NCBI GenBank assembly: GCA_020747015.1
Contig: JAGTJM010000008.1
Coordinates: 496,001-560,000, forward strand
DNA length: 64,000 nt
Origin: Pyrenochaeta sp. MPI-SDFR-AT-0127
Taxonomy: Eukaryota > Ascomycota > Dothideomycetes > Pleosporales > Cucurbitariaceae
Reading direction: 5' to 3'
Each line of letters starts with the position of its first letter. Position 1 is the first letter of the stretch. Shown one piece after another: positions 1 through 11,809 of this stretch. Below the pieces are notes generated by a model. That model had not been told where the DNA came from. It made no database searches and saw only the letters and a list, made by a program, of their open reading frames with translations. The position numbers and the translations under genes were made by a program.

Positions 1-1272
1 CGAACGCGCCAATTGATCTGCATACGCCACGAGCGGTTTGGTAACCAGACCGAGGAGTTCAAGCGCTGCGCTCGGTGGCCGATCTCCAGCAGCATGGATG
101 GTGAGGGCAATGTCGTACTCTGGAATTATCACCGCGTAAGCCGCGTAGCCATTGACCCCTCCAGCCTTGGTGTATATGTCAATGGGGCGAGGGAAATTGA
201 CACTAAGATCCGTTGGCCTCACAATCTCCCATGATATGCCAACGAGTTGCTGTAGTGATGGTAGCAATGCTCTGGGCTGTAACCATTTCCTCGTTGCCAC
301 TTTATCAAGGAGCTGGTGATCAAGGAGTGCTTGGAGTAACCTAAGCATCTCATCTGGCGTTGACCAAAGACCCCCAGTCGGATTAAAATTGGCATAATCG
401 GCAGTGAACCACCCAGCATCCGAAGGAAGCCTAGGAAGAATAGCAGATCCATTGTCTGGTGGCGTGATAAACGTTGACTGTGTCATTTCGAGTGGCTTAA
501 GGATCAAATCATGTATGACCTCTTCATAACTCTTGCCATGCACAGCTTCGAGGGCCATACCGAGGAGATTGTAGCCTATATTAGAGTACATAGGTCCTGA
601 GTTTGGTGAGTGTGGAGCATACGATGGATGGTTGAACATTGCTAGAACCTCCGCATCTGTGCAAGCGGAACCTCCTGGAACTGAATCGCATCCTGGGAGA
701 GTGTTGTTGACCGTAGGTAGACCAAGAGTAGAGACATTAAAACCAATAAGAGACAGGTCACCAACGTAACCCTACAGCAACTGTTAGCTTAGGTAATGTG
801 GTAATTCATCCTAGGTTAAACTTACGAAGCGCCCCAACCCAGCACTATGGTCTGCCAGTGCCCCAATGGTCACATGTTGATAGAGTTCCTCTTTGAGACC
901 TGGGATGAACTTGGTGATCGAGTCCTCGAGACTGATTTTGTCACCACTTAGAAGTAGAGCGAGTGCCGTAAGCATTTTGGTAACGCTTCCAACACGGCTT
1001 TTCGTCTTGTGGAGGGATTGTGGAACTTCTCGACCCGGAGACGAGTGCTCATATTGAAAAATAGTGGTGTTACCGATCGACGCTTGGATGGCAAAAGAAG
1101 TATTTGCTCGAAATGGAAGGCTATTGAACACAGAATCTGGGATACTGAAATTTGATGGAACAGAGTTGAGCGATGGAGCTGGGAGAAGAGAACCTGGCAG
1201 TGGACATAGCGCAGATGTGGTGGTAGCTAGTATGGATAGCGTAACAACAGTAGGATTGAACGATCTGGTCAT
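1..1272 (-). CDS. Beta-lactamase-type serine hydrolase, secreted, 3' end missing
   Basis: Two exons are visible: 826-1272, then a 54-bp intron (772-825), then an exon running off the left edge from 771. The N-terminus has a hydrophobic signal-like segment (about residues 8-22). The family's catalytic Ser-x-x-Lys appears as SVTK near residue 94, and the second-motif Tyr-x-Asn as YSN in exon 2. This is the beta-lactamase/transpeptidase-like fold (class C beta-lactamase, D-aminopeptidase and esterase relatives). In fungi such proteins are mostly secreted or compartmental esterases or peptidases, and some act in secondary metabolism, so the substrate cannot be read from sequence. The third motif would lie beyond or at the window edge. 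Intron phase 0 is confirmed by the continuing reading frame. Family call firm, function unknown. Confidence 0.8.
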
Positions 1273-3395
1273 CGTTTAGAATAAGAGTTAAGATAAGGAA
1301 CAACAATGAAACAGCCACGAAGGAGAGCAGTGCTTGCCTACTTATGGATAATCTAGTGAGTAAAGAAGCCCAAGTCAGACTTCTTCTAGCTCTCATACTT
1401 ATGTGAATTTAACTCCCTGAAGTCTGCCAAAGCGCATGTTGCTCTTCGTCATCCGCATCCTGAGCCAAGACGTTGCCATGAGCGAGAGTGCAGCTACGCC
1501 TCTGCAGATCCTCGGAAACCGCTTGGCCTGGCATTGCGTACAATTCGTCTGACTATTCAGTTTGGTTGCCTGAAAGCTTTTGATGCACAAAGCGAAATTG
1601 AATTCTGAGTCTGTTGATTTGATAGGCCCTTGATGGGCAGTTGAGGGCGGAAGTTACCTCGATGAAGGCAGAGCACCAAAATTGGCTTACGAAAGTCAGC
1701 ACCGCCCGACGTCCTGCGTCATTGCGTGGCTTGTCTCATTACGCCCCTGGGGCGGATATCGCAAGAGTCCCCACCGTGTAAGCTCCTGTTCCGACCGGGA
1801 TCGGTGGCTGGAGTACAATTGCGAGTAAGCGGATGATGGCAGATCATACGAGCCGTCCAATCAGGAATTTGCAGCTTATATCCGAACAAACTTTGCAATC
1901 CCCATTTCAAAGGTTTACTTTTTTGGGAGACGCAGGAAATTGGATGTTTGCTGCGACACATAATAATGGCTTCGTGTCATAAATGCGGCGCACGCCTGAC
2001 TGCGGCGTCTGATGAGCCGCGCTGCAGACGTGGTAGGCAGTTTGTGCAAAACTATGACCACCGGAACCAAAAAAATTTGCATTTGGAGACAAAGAAATCT
2101 TTAAGTGGACCCTAGAAGTATCGTCACTACAATAGTATTTAGAGAAGGCTCAACGAGAGTGCAACGAGAACAGATCGACCAACTGCAGTCCATGTACGTA
2201 TCTACTTACCCAACTTGCACAGTTCGTATCTGTTTAACTCATCAGGAGTCTTCCAAGCTCGACTTTATATGTGGTCGATTCTCGAGATGCTACGTGCAGA
2301 CAGTTCACAGGTCAGGCATTGATTGCTTCTTCGCATAAGCATTATGCATACTCAATTCCGGGGCGGCGTGCATACGTGCAGCGGCCTAACCTAGCCATAC
2401 CAGCAAGGTTGCTGAAATTTACTCACTTAGCTGACCCAATGGTTCATCTCCAGTCACCCCAGGGTGGAACTGTTGTCAAAGGTACGCAAAATTGTGACAT
2501 TTAAGTTTGCCTCCAAGGTTCACTTGACAGCTCAATAGTTGTAAGATCCAGGACCCAAACTGGAATGCAACACTCCATCGAAGGCTGTACTGATGAAATA
2601 GAGATTCGATCGATGCAAAAGATGATGGAGAAATAGCAAAGAATGTTGCGGTGGAGAAGACGTTGTGTGACGATAGACATCGCTTTATTGACAGCGCATG
2701 ATTGGTGATGGGTCGGCAGGGCTCATCCATGACTACGCCCTAGCCTTCAGTGAGTTAATGAACGGTAGTCTGCAGACAAACAGTTATACTGACAAAGTGT
2801 TTCCAAAAATAGCACTAAAGGTCGCATATATTCCAGAATCGTTTCTTTACTTCCAAGGCTTTTTGGACCATTTCCTCCTTGTAGGAGGTTCAGCCGCTTG
2901 CCCTCCTAATTCCTCATGTCACTCAAAAAGTCCTGTCTTTTCTGTATAAGAGGATAGTACCAAAGACGTCGATACACTTCTTCTCGCAAACTTAATGATA
3001 GACCTATTTGGTATACTTATTAGGTAGACTTGTTTGGACATTGGACGCTACGGAACAAACTAAAAAATTGGCCTTGAAAGGTATCGTGCAATTGACCTGA
3101 GTAATGATGCTGTCGAAGCCGTAGCAAACTATAATAACGCAATGGCAGATATATTCTGAAACATATGCCCAAGCTTGCCGCTGGAAATCGGTAATGTCTA
3201 TATATTTCTTGGTCGGTCGATGGCCAGAAGAGGTCTGTTGACTCTCCCAAGATCAACCTCAGGAGCGCAGTGGAGCAAAATTAATATGGTGGGGCTCACT
3301 GGGCTTTAGTACAAATGGTCTCTTAGTCTATAACACTACATCATCCAAAAAAATACTTCTCTTCGCATTCTCTATATCCAGACTACGCAATTTCG
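1273..3395. other. Intergenic, no supported gene
   Basis: About 2.1 kb between the start of the hydrolase and the end of the RTA1 gene. Only short frames of 60-85 codons occur, none with a recognisable domain, signal peptide or consistent splicing. I saw no tRNA-like box pair. The left part must hold the promoter of the hydrolase. Confidence 0.5.
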
Positions 3396-4387
3396 TCATT
3401 TCTCACGATCAATGTATCCTGCTCCAGATGCCGCTGTCCTTGGCACACACCGTCCCGGATGCCAACCCGCGAGCAACCACACCGCAAGGACAACCGGCAT
3501 AAACTCCAAAGTCCCGAAATACACCTCATTTGTATTAAGATGCCCATAGAGTCCCTCTGCCGTTTCCGCAAGCCTGAAGCACACACGGACGTAGAATAGA
3601 ATGACTGCCAAAGCGAATGACAGGTAAAACGTCTTGCTCACAACGTTGAACATTACACGCTTCGCTTTGAACACAAAGAAAGCGAACAAGATAATGAATA
3701 TCAAGAATGTGAAGGCTTGGAATGCTAGACCGCCTAGCAAGATGTTGTTTGGGGTTGTCGTGTCTTTACGATTCGATGCCGCCACCCCAATTAGGGCAGC
3801 ACCGAGGATTTGTACGACTGTCGCGATGACGTCGCAAGTGATGAAAATCCAGAGAATGAGACGTGGTTTGATGGGAGCGTATTGGCGACCGGTGGCGGTG
3901 ATTAGACGTGAGAGAATGGTGTAGATTGCCGCTGCGAAGAAGACGGGTGCTACAACGATAAAGAAGTATTGAATGACAAAGTATGATACCTTGAAATTAT
4001 AAATTAGTGAATTGTCGTTTGGTTAACAAGTAGCGTGGGGTGTCACGTACTTTGTATGGGTTAACTCTCGCAGATAAACATCTAAAGGCGTATCCCGCAA
4101 CTTCCTATACCTCTCGTCAGCCTATTGTTATTCTAATACAACGTCTGAATAATCGTCCTGGAACGTACGAAACAGATTCCAATCATCATTGTGCTGAAGT
4201 ACCAGCTCCTATACTTGAACAATTGCCACCCATGCCCAACGCCAGCGACGAAGAATAGTACACATCCTAACACACCGAGAGCGAAAGAAGGCGTGTAACC
4301 GTAGATAATGACAGTTGCGTCACCGTCACCACCTGGTGGTGGGAAGTTTGGATCAATCCAGCCGCGTGCTGGTGGACCCTCTGCCAT
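3396..4387 (-). CDS. RTA1-like 7-TM membrane protein
   Basis: Three exons: 4169-4387, 4051-4104 and 3396-3989, with 64- and 61-bp introns, giving about 288 residues. The tiny 18-codon middle exon restores the family segment with GYAFR followed by NPYK, which links the second and third membrane helices; this fixes both introns. Seven hydrophobic segments are visible, and the N-terminal YTPS motif before helix 1 is typical. RTA1-type proteins (Rta1, Rsb1, Pug1, Ylr046c) sit in the plasma membrane and are linked to resistance to aminocholesterol drugs and to sphingoid-base or lipid translocation. The exact substrate here is unknown. The short C-terminal tail has no extra domain. Confidence 0.88.
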
Positions 4388-5149
4388 AGTGAGGGAGGTG
4401 AAATGGAAGACTTGAAGATGTCTCGAACGGAAACAAAATCGCAGTTGATTAAGTTTTGTTGACCGAGAATCAAATCGTCAAAATGAGGTTTGTTCGTGCG
4501 GCGATGGGAAAGTTTAGCCGATGGAGCGATGAAGGTACCACAACAGCCCCCTTCACGCGCTCTGGCGACAAATTCTCCCAATCTTAAAATGAAAATGTGG
4601 TGATGAATGTAAATTTTGGGATCAGTGTTCCAGTGCCGGTTGGCTGGCGAAACATATACCGCTCAATACTGGTGATAGGAAACATGATTCATGATCGGGT
4701 TGGTGGTACAGCTCGCGATCGCCAGTGAAAGTCGTGCTAATCTTTTCCCGCTTGCGGATTAATGAAGCCACAATTCGTCTAAACATACGCAAAATGGTCC
4801 AGCACCGGCTTGGCACCTGTTTGGTCTCTTGTTTTCAGGGCAGCCTGAAGAGTTCAAGGAGCTGTGAAGGATTTTGCCGGACCGACATAAGCTTCCTGAG
4901 TGGGCTGGCGGAGGTGTGGCGTTTGTTTAAAAGAGGTGAAATTGAACCTCGGGAAAATGAGACATGAGGACACATGGTTTTCCCATGGCATGTGCAAAGT
5001 AGGCTTCGCCAATACTAGGGGCAGACCTGCTGTTCGTACAACTGTTGTTCGATATTGACTTTTCGATCATATCTGAAGACGCTTATATAGTACATAGAAG
5101 TTAAAGCCAGATTGTGTGGCAGCGAGACGATATCCAGCGTCGGCCTTCC
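4388..5149. other. Intergenic: RTA1 promoter and CTNNBL1 3' flank
   Basis: A 760-bp stretch with only short frames. It lies upstream of the RTA1 start and downstream of the CTNNBL1 stop, so it should hold one promoter and one terminator. I recognise no specific site. Confidence 0.45.
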
Positions 5150-6976
5150 TCACTGCAGAAAGTTCACCAGCGTTTCCAGTACCTCTCGTTCGGCAGGCTC
5201 GACTTGGAGTACCCCATCGAGCTGGGCTTTTAACGTCTTCTTCACATCCACCAACCCCTCGTCCCTTTCACTCAACGTCTTTACAATAGCTTTTCTCGCA
5301 CCGTCATCTTCAGCTACCAACCAAGCCAAAATGGCATCAACGCGCTCCAGACAGTACAAGCCCTCGCTAAGCCTCGTGGGTGTATTCTCAAGCTCAAGTT
5401 CGTCCTGCTCTTCTTTTGACAGGCCCCCTTTTCTATCGTTTAGTGTCTTGTCAAATGCTGCGAGCCGGCTAGCATAGTCTCTTCGTAGTGTCACGAGTTT
5501 GGTAATTTTCTCGAAGTCTTTCTCAAGAAATTTAGCGAGCAGTCTGAAGCGTGAATCCGAGTTGCCGGGTAATGATCGGAGGAGAGAGGCAAAAATGCCA
5601 AGTATGTGCTCTGTCTGCTCAGGATTGTGCTTCTTTGTCTTCATAAAGGTGCTGAAGAGAGGCTTCAAGCCTCGAGATTCGACGACTTTCTCGCATACGG
5701 CTATCGTGCTGTTGAGCATAGGCTCCTCGCTCGTCTTGCTACCATTTTCCTTCGACACCATACCGTTTGATTGTACCTCTTCTGCATATCCGCAAGCATG
5801 GTCCAGCACCTTCAAGGACCTACTTTTACTCGTTTTGCCGTCTCTCACCAACAGCAAACATAGCTCTACGCCTTCGGCTTCCAAAAATTTCCTCTTGCCA
5901 CTAGGCTCCTCCACTATTGATGATATACAGTTGAACAGATTTTCCATGTATTCCTCTTCGTCACTATCCTTTTCAGGATCATCTCTCCGATACGGCGCTA
6001 GGTTTGTGAGGAATACTTCGACACCGTTGGCTTCGGCTATCCGATTCCGATTTGGGCGAGAGGACTGGGTGAGGATGGAGAGGATCTCGGAGGCGTACTG
6101 CTTATTCTGTGAAGTGGGGTTTTCTGGCTTTTGAATTCTATCAAGCAACCATTTGAGAAAAGGAGCGTCATTTCCTATCGTATCCGTATTCGAAGGTTGT
6201 GATAACAGGTTCTCGATAACGCTGAGGGAGTGGTATACGCCAGATGCATCGGCAGAGTCGCTTTCATCAAAGCGGGAGAAGTTTGATACCAATAAGCTGA
6301 GCAAGTCCGCGTCCAGGAACGCTGCTACAATAGCATCCCACTGCTCTTGTTCTCCCGCCACATCCTCGTCTGTGAGTTCTGATATTATCTCAATGGCAGC
6401 AATCGCGATGTCTGTATTCTCGTGCGCTAGTAGCTCCACTAACTTCGATGCGGCGGTGCTCTTCGCGAACTCGTCGTACAGCTCTGGATGCTCCGATAGT
6501 ATGCTCAGATCCTTTATTGCCTCATCCAGATCGCCTTCTGATTCCATGAACTTGGACGGGTCGTCCTCGTACTTTGCGCGCAGTGCGGAATTCTTGTTCA
6601 CCTTCTTCTCGAAGTTGAGGGCCATTTTCCTCAACCATGTAGCGTCGTATTTCTCCTCTCTTATTGCATCTTCCCCATCTTGGGCATCCAAGAAGTCCAT
6701 AGCGTCCTTCGCATTCTCGTCCAAGCCACCGCCAAAAAATCGCCCTTCGTCGTCGTCACCGGGACCATCCTCAAAGTCAGGCGGTAATGAGGGACCCGCC
6801 TCATCATCATCATCTTCTTCTTCCTCTACAGATGCTTGTGCCGATTGCTTGACATTACTTTTTGCATCTAGCCTCGCAGCTTTATATGTTTGTGTCGGGT
6901 CGGCTTCGTTGGGGTTCTCGAATTTGCGTTTTGCAGAGCCGTTCGCGCTTTTAAACAGATCGTCAATACTAGTCAT
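5150..6976 (-). CDS. Beta-catenin-like protein 1 (CTNNBL1/NAP), spliceosome-associated
   Basis: An intronless frame of 608 residues starting at an ATG. The N-terminus is short, basic and acidic by turns, with an NLS-like SAKRKFEN (residues 14-21) and an acidic run near residues 52-60. The rest is helical armadillo-type repeat typical of CTNNBL1, including the conserved DATWLRKMALNFEKK block near residue 110 and ELYDEFAKSTAASKLVELLAHEN near 170 (conserved core shown by DEFAKS and VELLAHEN). In animals and fission yeast CTNNBL1 binds CDC5L/Prp19-complex partners and NLS segments of splicing factors. The length matches the family (about 560-610). No intron is unusual but acceptable. Its neighbours are unrelated housekeeping genes. 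Confidence 0.93.
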   Translation of the reverse strand: MTSIDDLFKSANGSAKRKFENPNEADPTQTYKAARLDAKSNVKQSAQASVEEEEDDDDEAGPSLPPDFEDGPGDDDEGRFFGGGLDENAKDAMDFLDAQDGEDAIREEKYDATWLRKMALNFEKKVNKNSALRAKYEDDPSKFMESEGDLDEAIKDLSILSEHPELYDEFAKSTAASKLVELLAHENTDIAIAAIEIISELTDEDVAGEQEQWDAIVAAFLDADLLSLLVSNFSRFDESDSADASGVYHSLSVIENLLSQPSNTDTIGNDAPFLKWLLDRIQKPENPTSQNKQYASEILSILTQSSRPNRNRIAEANGVEVFLTNLAPYRRDDPEKDSDEEEYMENLFNCISSIVEEPSGKRKFLEAEGVELCLLLVRDGKTSKSRSLKVLDHACGYAEEVQSNGMVSKENGSKTSEEPMLNSTIAVCEKVVESRGLKPLFSTFMKTKKHNPEQTEHILGIFASLLRSLPGNSDSRFRLLAKFLEKDFEKITKLVTLRRDYASRLAAFDKTLNDRKGGLSKEEQDELELENTPTRLSEGLYCLERVDAILAWLVAEDDGARKAIVKTLSERDEGLVDVKKTLKAQLDGVLQVEPAEREVLETLVNFLQ

Positions 6977-7544
6977 ATTGGGCGACCTTTATGCGAAGCG
7001 TAAAGAGAAGTGACGCCGCAGACAGCAAATCAAATTATGACTCGGAGGATAGACGCGTTGTCTCGCGAATCTTGAAGTGAAAGTGAGATAGTCCAAGCTT
7101 CCACTAGCGTGTTTTCCCCACCACCAGAACTCGTACCTGGAGTTATCAATGCTCATTTGTCCAATCGAACTTCAAGTTGCAACCCATCCTTGAATCAATG
7201 TATAAGGTATCTTGGATTACTTTGAAGCTATAAGGTTCATTGACCACGTTATTCACGGACCCTGAAGGTTGTCAACACATAGTAGTCTGCCAACATGACG
7301 TATGCTTCTCTGCCCTCCGCCCTCTGCCCTCTACATCTCGTGTGGTTGTTCACATCAGCATTGCACATGCACAGGTCATGGAATAGTGATAGTTTCTTTT
7401 GGTTCTGAGGAGGTTCACTCTATGGGAAAGTGGATATCCTAAGCACCCTACCACTTTTGGTAGAGTTTCAGCACCCTGTGATACAAGACTCCTCCAGCAA
7501 GATAATACATAGATGGATAAGATGTTAAATGTTCGTACTAATGC
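6977..7544. other. Intergenic between CTNNBL1 and Dus3
   Basis: About 570 bp holding the CTNNBL1 promoter and the 3' flank of the Dus3 gene. No open frame of note and no repeat. Confidence 0.45.
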
Positions 7545-9837
7545 TTATCCTTCTGCTTCGATATCGTGCGCGTTAGACTTATGCTTTGGTTCGAACTTGA
7601 AGTTTGGGTGCGCGGGACCGAGGAACATTTCGCTGTTGAAAATTAGCTTTACGACCCGCTCGTGATTGAGATAACACTAACCTGAGCTTGATCCAATCCT
7701 TGTAATTTTCACTAGCCATCAATGATTCCAAGTCGTTTCTTCCTCTAAATCTTGGTGGTCGATCCTGAATGTTTGGTGGCAAATGCTCCAACAAGCCAAC
7801 AGGGACATATCGGTGAGCAAAGCTGAGCCATTCGAGGAGGAAGCGACGTGTTGTACCAATCCCTAACTCATCTGAGCCCCAAGTCTGCAGGCCATATTTG
7901 GCGAATTTCTCAATATAGGCCAGACGCTCACTTGCTGACTTGTCCAGGTATTGTCCTTTCTCTATCTCCTCGAAAATCCAAGGCTTGATCAGTGCACCCC
8001 GGCCCACCATTACGGAGTCAACTTGGGCGTTTTCCATGTGGCTGAAGTAATCTTCATGAGAATAACAGTCACCGTTACCGACAAAATAGACGTGACCACC
8101 ATTCGCAAGGTCACGAGGATCGGCTTCTGCGATCGTGTCTACTTGGGCATCCTTCTCCTTCTTTAGCCTCTTGATTAACGACGAGCATTCGGCAATGTAT
8201 GACCAGTCTGCACTCCTAGAATAACGCTGCTGCTTGCTCCTTCCGTGAAGTGTGATGGCTGCAACACCTGATGTACCTTTTCCGGACTCGACTGCTTCGT
8301 AACCACCAAGAACGAGACGCTTGATGAGTTTTTGTGCAGTCGGATTGTTGTCTTTGGTTCCCATACGTATCTTAACAGTGATAGGGACTTCCTTCGAGAC
8401 GTAACTCATGCCGCGCAGAATGTGCTCTAGCTTTGCTTCGCTGTCTAGCAGAGCCGAGCCGCTTCCCTTCTCGCAGACGAGGTTTATTGGACAACCGCAA
8501 TTCAGATCAATTGCCCGTAACTTAGGACAATGGTCGGTCAATACCTCAACAGTCTTTGTGGCAAGCCACGGCTTGTTTGCGGCGATTTGAGCGCCAAACT
8601 TAAGGTCATTTGAGTTGTCGTAGCCTTGCACGACTGTGTTTCTCCCAGAGAACTTTGGCGCGCTGATCTCAGACTCATGTGCTTTCATAAGCGCCCATTC
8701 ACCTCTCTCGCCTTGAATTAGTGGCATGCCCATTGCCATTTCACTCCAGGTCACTTGACAGCCGAGGTCTACACAAAGTCTGCGATAAGGCATATTTCCT
8801 TGCGTGGTCAGAGGCGCAAGGACAGGTGTTTCGGGTCCATAATACAGGCGTCGCTTCTCAGATGGTCTGAACGGTGCTTCAACGTACTCTGCTCTGCGGG
8901 CGTCCTTCTCTTCCTTAAGGGCTTCAGTATCACCTGAAGCATTGTCGAACATGGTTCTTTCTGAATCTTTGTTCTTTTCGATCCATTGCAGATACTGATC
9001 AGAGCGCGGTGTCCCAACTTTTCGTCGTGAAAGGCCGAATTTGACCTCCTTAGGCACGACGTTAACCACGTCAACTTCGTCATCATCATCTGTCATCTTA
9101 GCCTTGCGTTCAGCATCTTCATGCAGAACCAGCTCCTTTCTTCCGTCTTCAGTAGACCGCTCTTCGGAATGGCTGCCAACAAATCGGCACTTCCAACCTA
9201 GTTGGCAAAATCCTTTAACCTCGTACGTTGGACACTGACCATTGAACGTGGCAAGATCTTCGCGTCTGCCCTCTTTCAAGTACTTGCGAAGGTTGTGTTC
9301 AAATTTGCACTTGTCACCAAATTGGCAGTCTTTGGGTGAAAACTCATTGCTTAGCGCGCGAGTACCACAAAGAGGCAGTTTGTCGCGCGAGCTTCCAAAA
9401 GTTCGACTGGTGTTCTGGCCTCTTTGCTTCTTCTCTTTCTTATTGTTCTTGCCTTTACCACCGTCGCGTGCATCACCCTTGTGATAACGATCATCTGCGG
9501 CTTCAGCCGCATCGTCATCCACAACATCATCTTTAGTTTCGGATTTGTTATCGCTTCGATGTATCAAAAACCTGTGTTCTTAGCACGTGAGCCAATATAT
9601 GCAGGTGGATGTAGCTAACTCTGCCTTAATCGGTGCAACACCTTTGACGCGCTTGACTGAGCCTTCAGAACTCTCGACATCTTGACTAGTTGCCCTCGTT
9701 CGCTTTTTCGGACTCAACGGTCCAGTGCTATCATCAACCTCTCCATTTCCACCGGGAACTCGGTCAGAGGCGATCGCAATTCCTCCATTCAAGGCTGGTT
9801 GGTCTGATACGGCCTCATGACCTTCACCTATCGCCAT
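7545..9837 (-). CDS. dus3: tRNA-dihydrouridine(47) synthase Dus3
   Basis: Three exons: 9620-9837, 7682-9571 and 7545-7632, giving about 731 residues. The introns (48 and 49 bp) keep phase and restore the conserved C-terminus with FLGPAHPNFKFEPKH. Dus3 reduces uridine 47 in the variable loop of cytosolic tRNAs, using FMN and NADPH. The N-terminal 70 residues are basic and low complexity. Two CCCH zinc fingers follow (near residues 140-200, with CQFGDKCKFEH and CQLGWKCRF), then the TIM-barrel: APLTTQGNMPYR (FMN binding), QVTWSEMA, and DLNCGCP carrying the catalytic Cys. The zinc fingers distinguish Dus3 from Dus1, 2 and 4. It is divergent from the Yet3 gene, sharing a 405-bp spacer. Confidence 0.95.
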
Positions 9838-10242
9838 CGTAGTGTAGTGCAGATCTAACAGGCTTGCAATATGCGAGCGTTGTGGATTCTCTAGCTCGGC
9901 TTGAAAATGTTCTCGTTCAAATTGTGAATGTTCGCGGAGCTAGAAGAGGCTAGATTGAATGGCCTGTGCGCCACAGTCTGCGGGAACGCCAGGAAGCTGC
10001 GACTGGGTGACGTATTTGTTCACAAGCTAGGCAGTTGTGGCTCCCACCACAGATCGCGTTCCTGTTCCTTCTCCCTCCACCACACGTTCACAACTCCATC
10101 CAATTCTCCCCTCCAATCCTCAACTTCCTTTTCGTCGCTGAAGAGCTCTTCTGCTCCAGTTCAACCCCGTCGTTTTTCTTCGTGCTCAACCCCACACACG
10201 CAGAGATCAGCTCGTTTCTGAGGATCTTACCACGTAGCCAAC
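9838..10242. promoter_or_regulatory. Shared divergent promoter region, Dus3/Yet3
   Basis: The 405 bp between two divergent start codons must contain both promoters. The half next to Yet3 is rich in pyrimidines (CTCC/TTCC runs, about 10060-10200), as is usual just upstream of highly expressed fungal genes. I see no defined factor site. Confidence 0.5.
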
Positions 10243-11109
10243 ATGACGCTCTACTACAGTCTCGTAGGTTTGCCCTCCTTCTTGAGCATTGTTTGGGAAG
10301 ACGGTGCTCAGGATCAGCCATATGGCGTTTTCGTCACGCACATTGCTCGCGTGCCCTCTCCTCATCTCCTGCTCAATGCACAATGTCGTCTCCATGCTTA
10401 CTTTTACTTTGCTTCCAGGTCTTCCTCCTCTTGGTTGCCGAGATGGTCATCTTCATGGCTCTCATCGTTCCTTTGCCGTTCACATGGCGCCGCAAGCTGT
10501 TCACCTTCATTTCGGAGAGCCCAATAATAGCAAAGTTACAATATGGCATGAAGGTATGGACAAGATCGCAGCAAATTCGACACATGGACCTGACCATTGG
10601 CTAGATCACGTTCATATTTATTCTCATTCTATTCATTGACAGCGTAAATCGCGTCTACCGTGTTCAGATTGAGCTGTCGAGCGCAGACGACTCGGGCCGT
10701 GGCGGGTAAATTAAATTGACACCCACAGCGAAGCTATACTAACCTTTAAAGTAGAAATGCCAGTTTAGGTGGTATCGAGCGTATGGAGGTCCAGGCTCGC
10801 AAGTTCTACTCGCAACGCAACATGTACCTCTGCGGTTTCACCCTCTTCCTGTCTCTCATCCTCAACCGAACCTACGTCATGATCCTCGACACCCTCCGCC
10901 TTGAGGAGGAGCTCAAGACCCTCAAGGGTGACCCAAAGGCCAAGAAGGGCACTTCTCTGAAGGACATCGGCGGTGCTGGTGAAGTTGGCGCACTCAAAGA
11001 GGAGCTTGCTGCCAAGGACCGCGACATGGCCAACCTCAAGAAACAGGTTGAGAACATGCAGAAAGAGTACAATCGCATGGGTGATCAGGTCTCTGGCAAG
11101 GGTCAGTAG
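10243..11109 (+). CDS. yet3: BAP31-like ER transmembrane protein (Yet3)
   Basis: Four exons: 10243-10263, 10419-10553, 10605-10705 and 10755-11109, giving about 203 residues. Exon 1 codes only MTLYYSL, the invariant start of this family. Three membrane helices follow (roughly residues 5-25, 45-65 and 100-120), then a coiled-coil C-terminal tail rich in Leu, Lys and Glu. Conserved pieces are LPFTWRRKLF and QARKFYSQRNMYL. BAP31/Yet proteins act in ER export and quality control of membrane proteins; yeast Yet3 also works with Yet1 in inositol/Opi1 signalling. The last intron uses an acceptor after AAAGTAG close to a TACTAAC branch point, which keeps the frame. The family's KKXX retrieval tail is not present; the protein ends in GKGQ. 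Confidence 0.93.
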
Positions 11110-11809
11110 ACCAGAAATAGGCAACCTTGAATGGACACAACATAGCAAGTCTCTAAGCGTTGTTGACATGGTCCCGGCCATGCAGCACCAGCTTCAAGCA
11201 TGTCTGCGAAAGGGCCTATCATGAAACGATCGTATCTTCAAGTTATGACGTTTGGACAGAGTCGAGAGGGCTGATATGCATACGGCCGTAAACATTTCAT
11301 CCTGGGTAGTGTAGTATGGTCGTGGTTATTTCAAGAAAGCAAAAGTATGGATGTAACACCTGGGCATTGTGGTTTGGTAGCAATAAATGATGATTATTCC
11401 TTATCTTGTGTCTATTCTGATCGCAATACTCGATATGCGTTTTGTGTGTGTTGATTGTAACAATTAGGGCAACTTTCCTTTTTTTGTTTCGCGAACGTGT
11501 CCCAATGTCGAGATGCCTCGGCCGGCGGCCAGCTGTGGGTTTGGTTACCTCGTGAGGAGCATGCTGCGCCGCCGCCCTCTGAGACAGTCTTCTAGTGACT
11601 AAAACATAGCAGCCCGGGAGAGTGCCTCTGTTCCTCTTTTTCACATGCCTGAGCGGAAGTAGCGGAAAGCGTTCGTCAGAAGTGCTGGTCGAGATTACAT
11701 CGAAACCCCTTGATCCGGCGACTTGACCAATACTTAAACAGCGTTAAACAGCCGCGCAACCTTCTCAATACAAGCGGTTTCTGTTACTATCCTTGTTGAC
11801 GCAGCCAAA
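11110..11809. other. Intergenic: Yet3 3' flank and amidase promoter
   Basis: 700 bp between two genes on the same strand. The frames here (longest 115 codons on the minus strand, 11297-11644) show no domain or composition of a real protein. No repeats seen. Confidence 0.45.

Noticed and set aside
1273..3395. A hidden spliced gene from the short frames
   Set aside because: No pair of frames gives a consistent donor, acceptor and domain.
6153..7013. 286-codon plus-strand frame opposite CTNNBL1
   Set aside because: It is Ser-rich and is the exact shadow of the acidic and Glu/Asp-rich codons of CTNNBL1; no domain.
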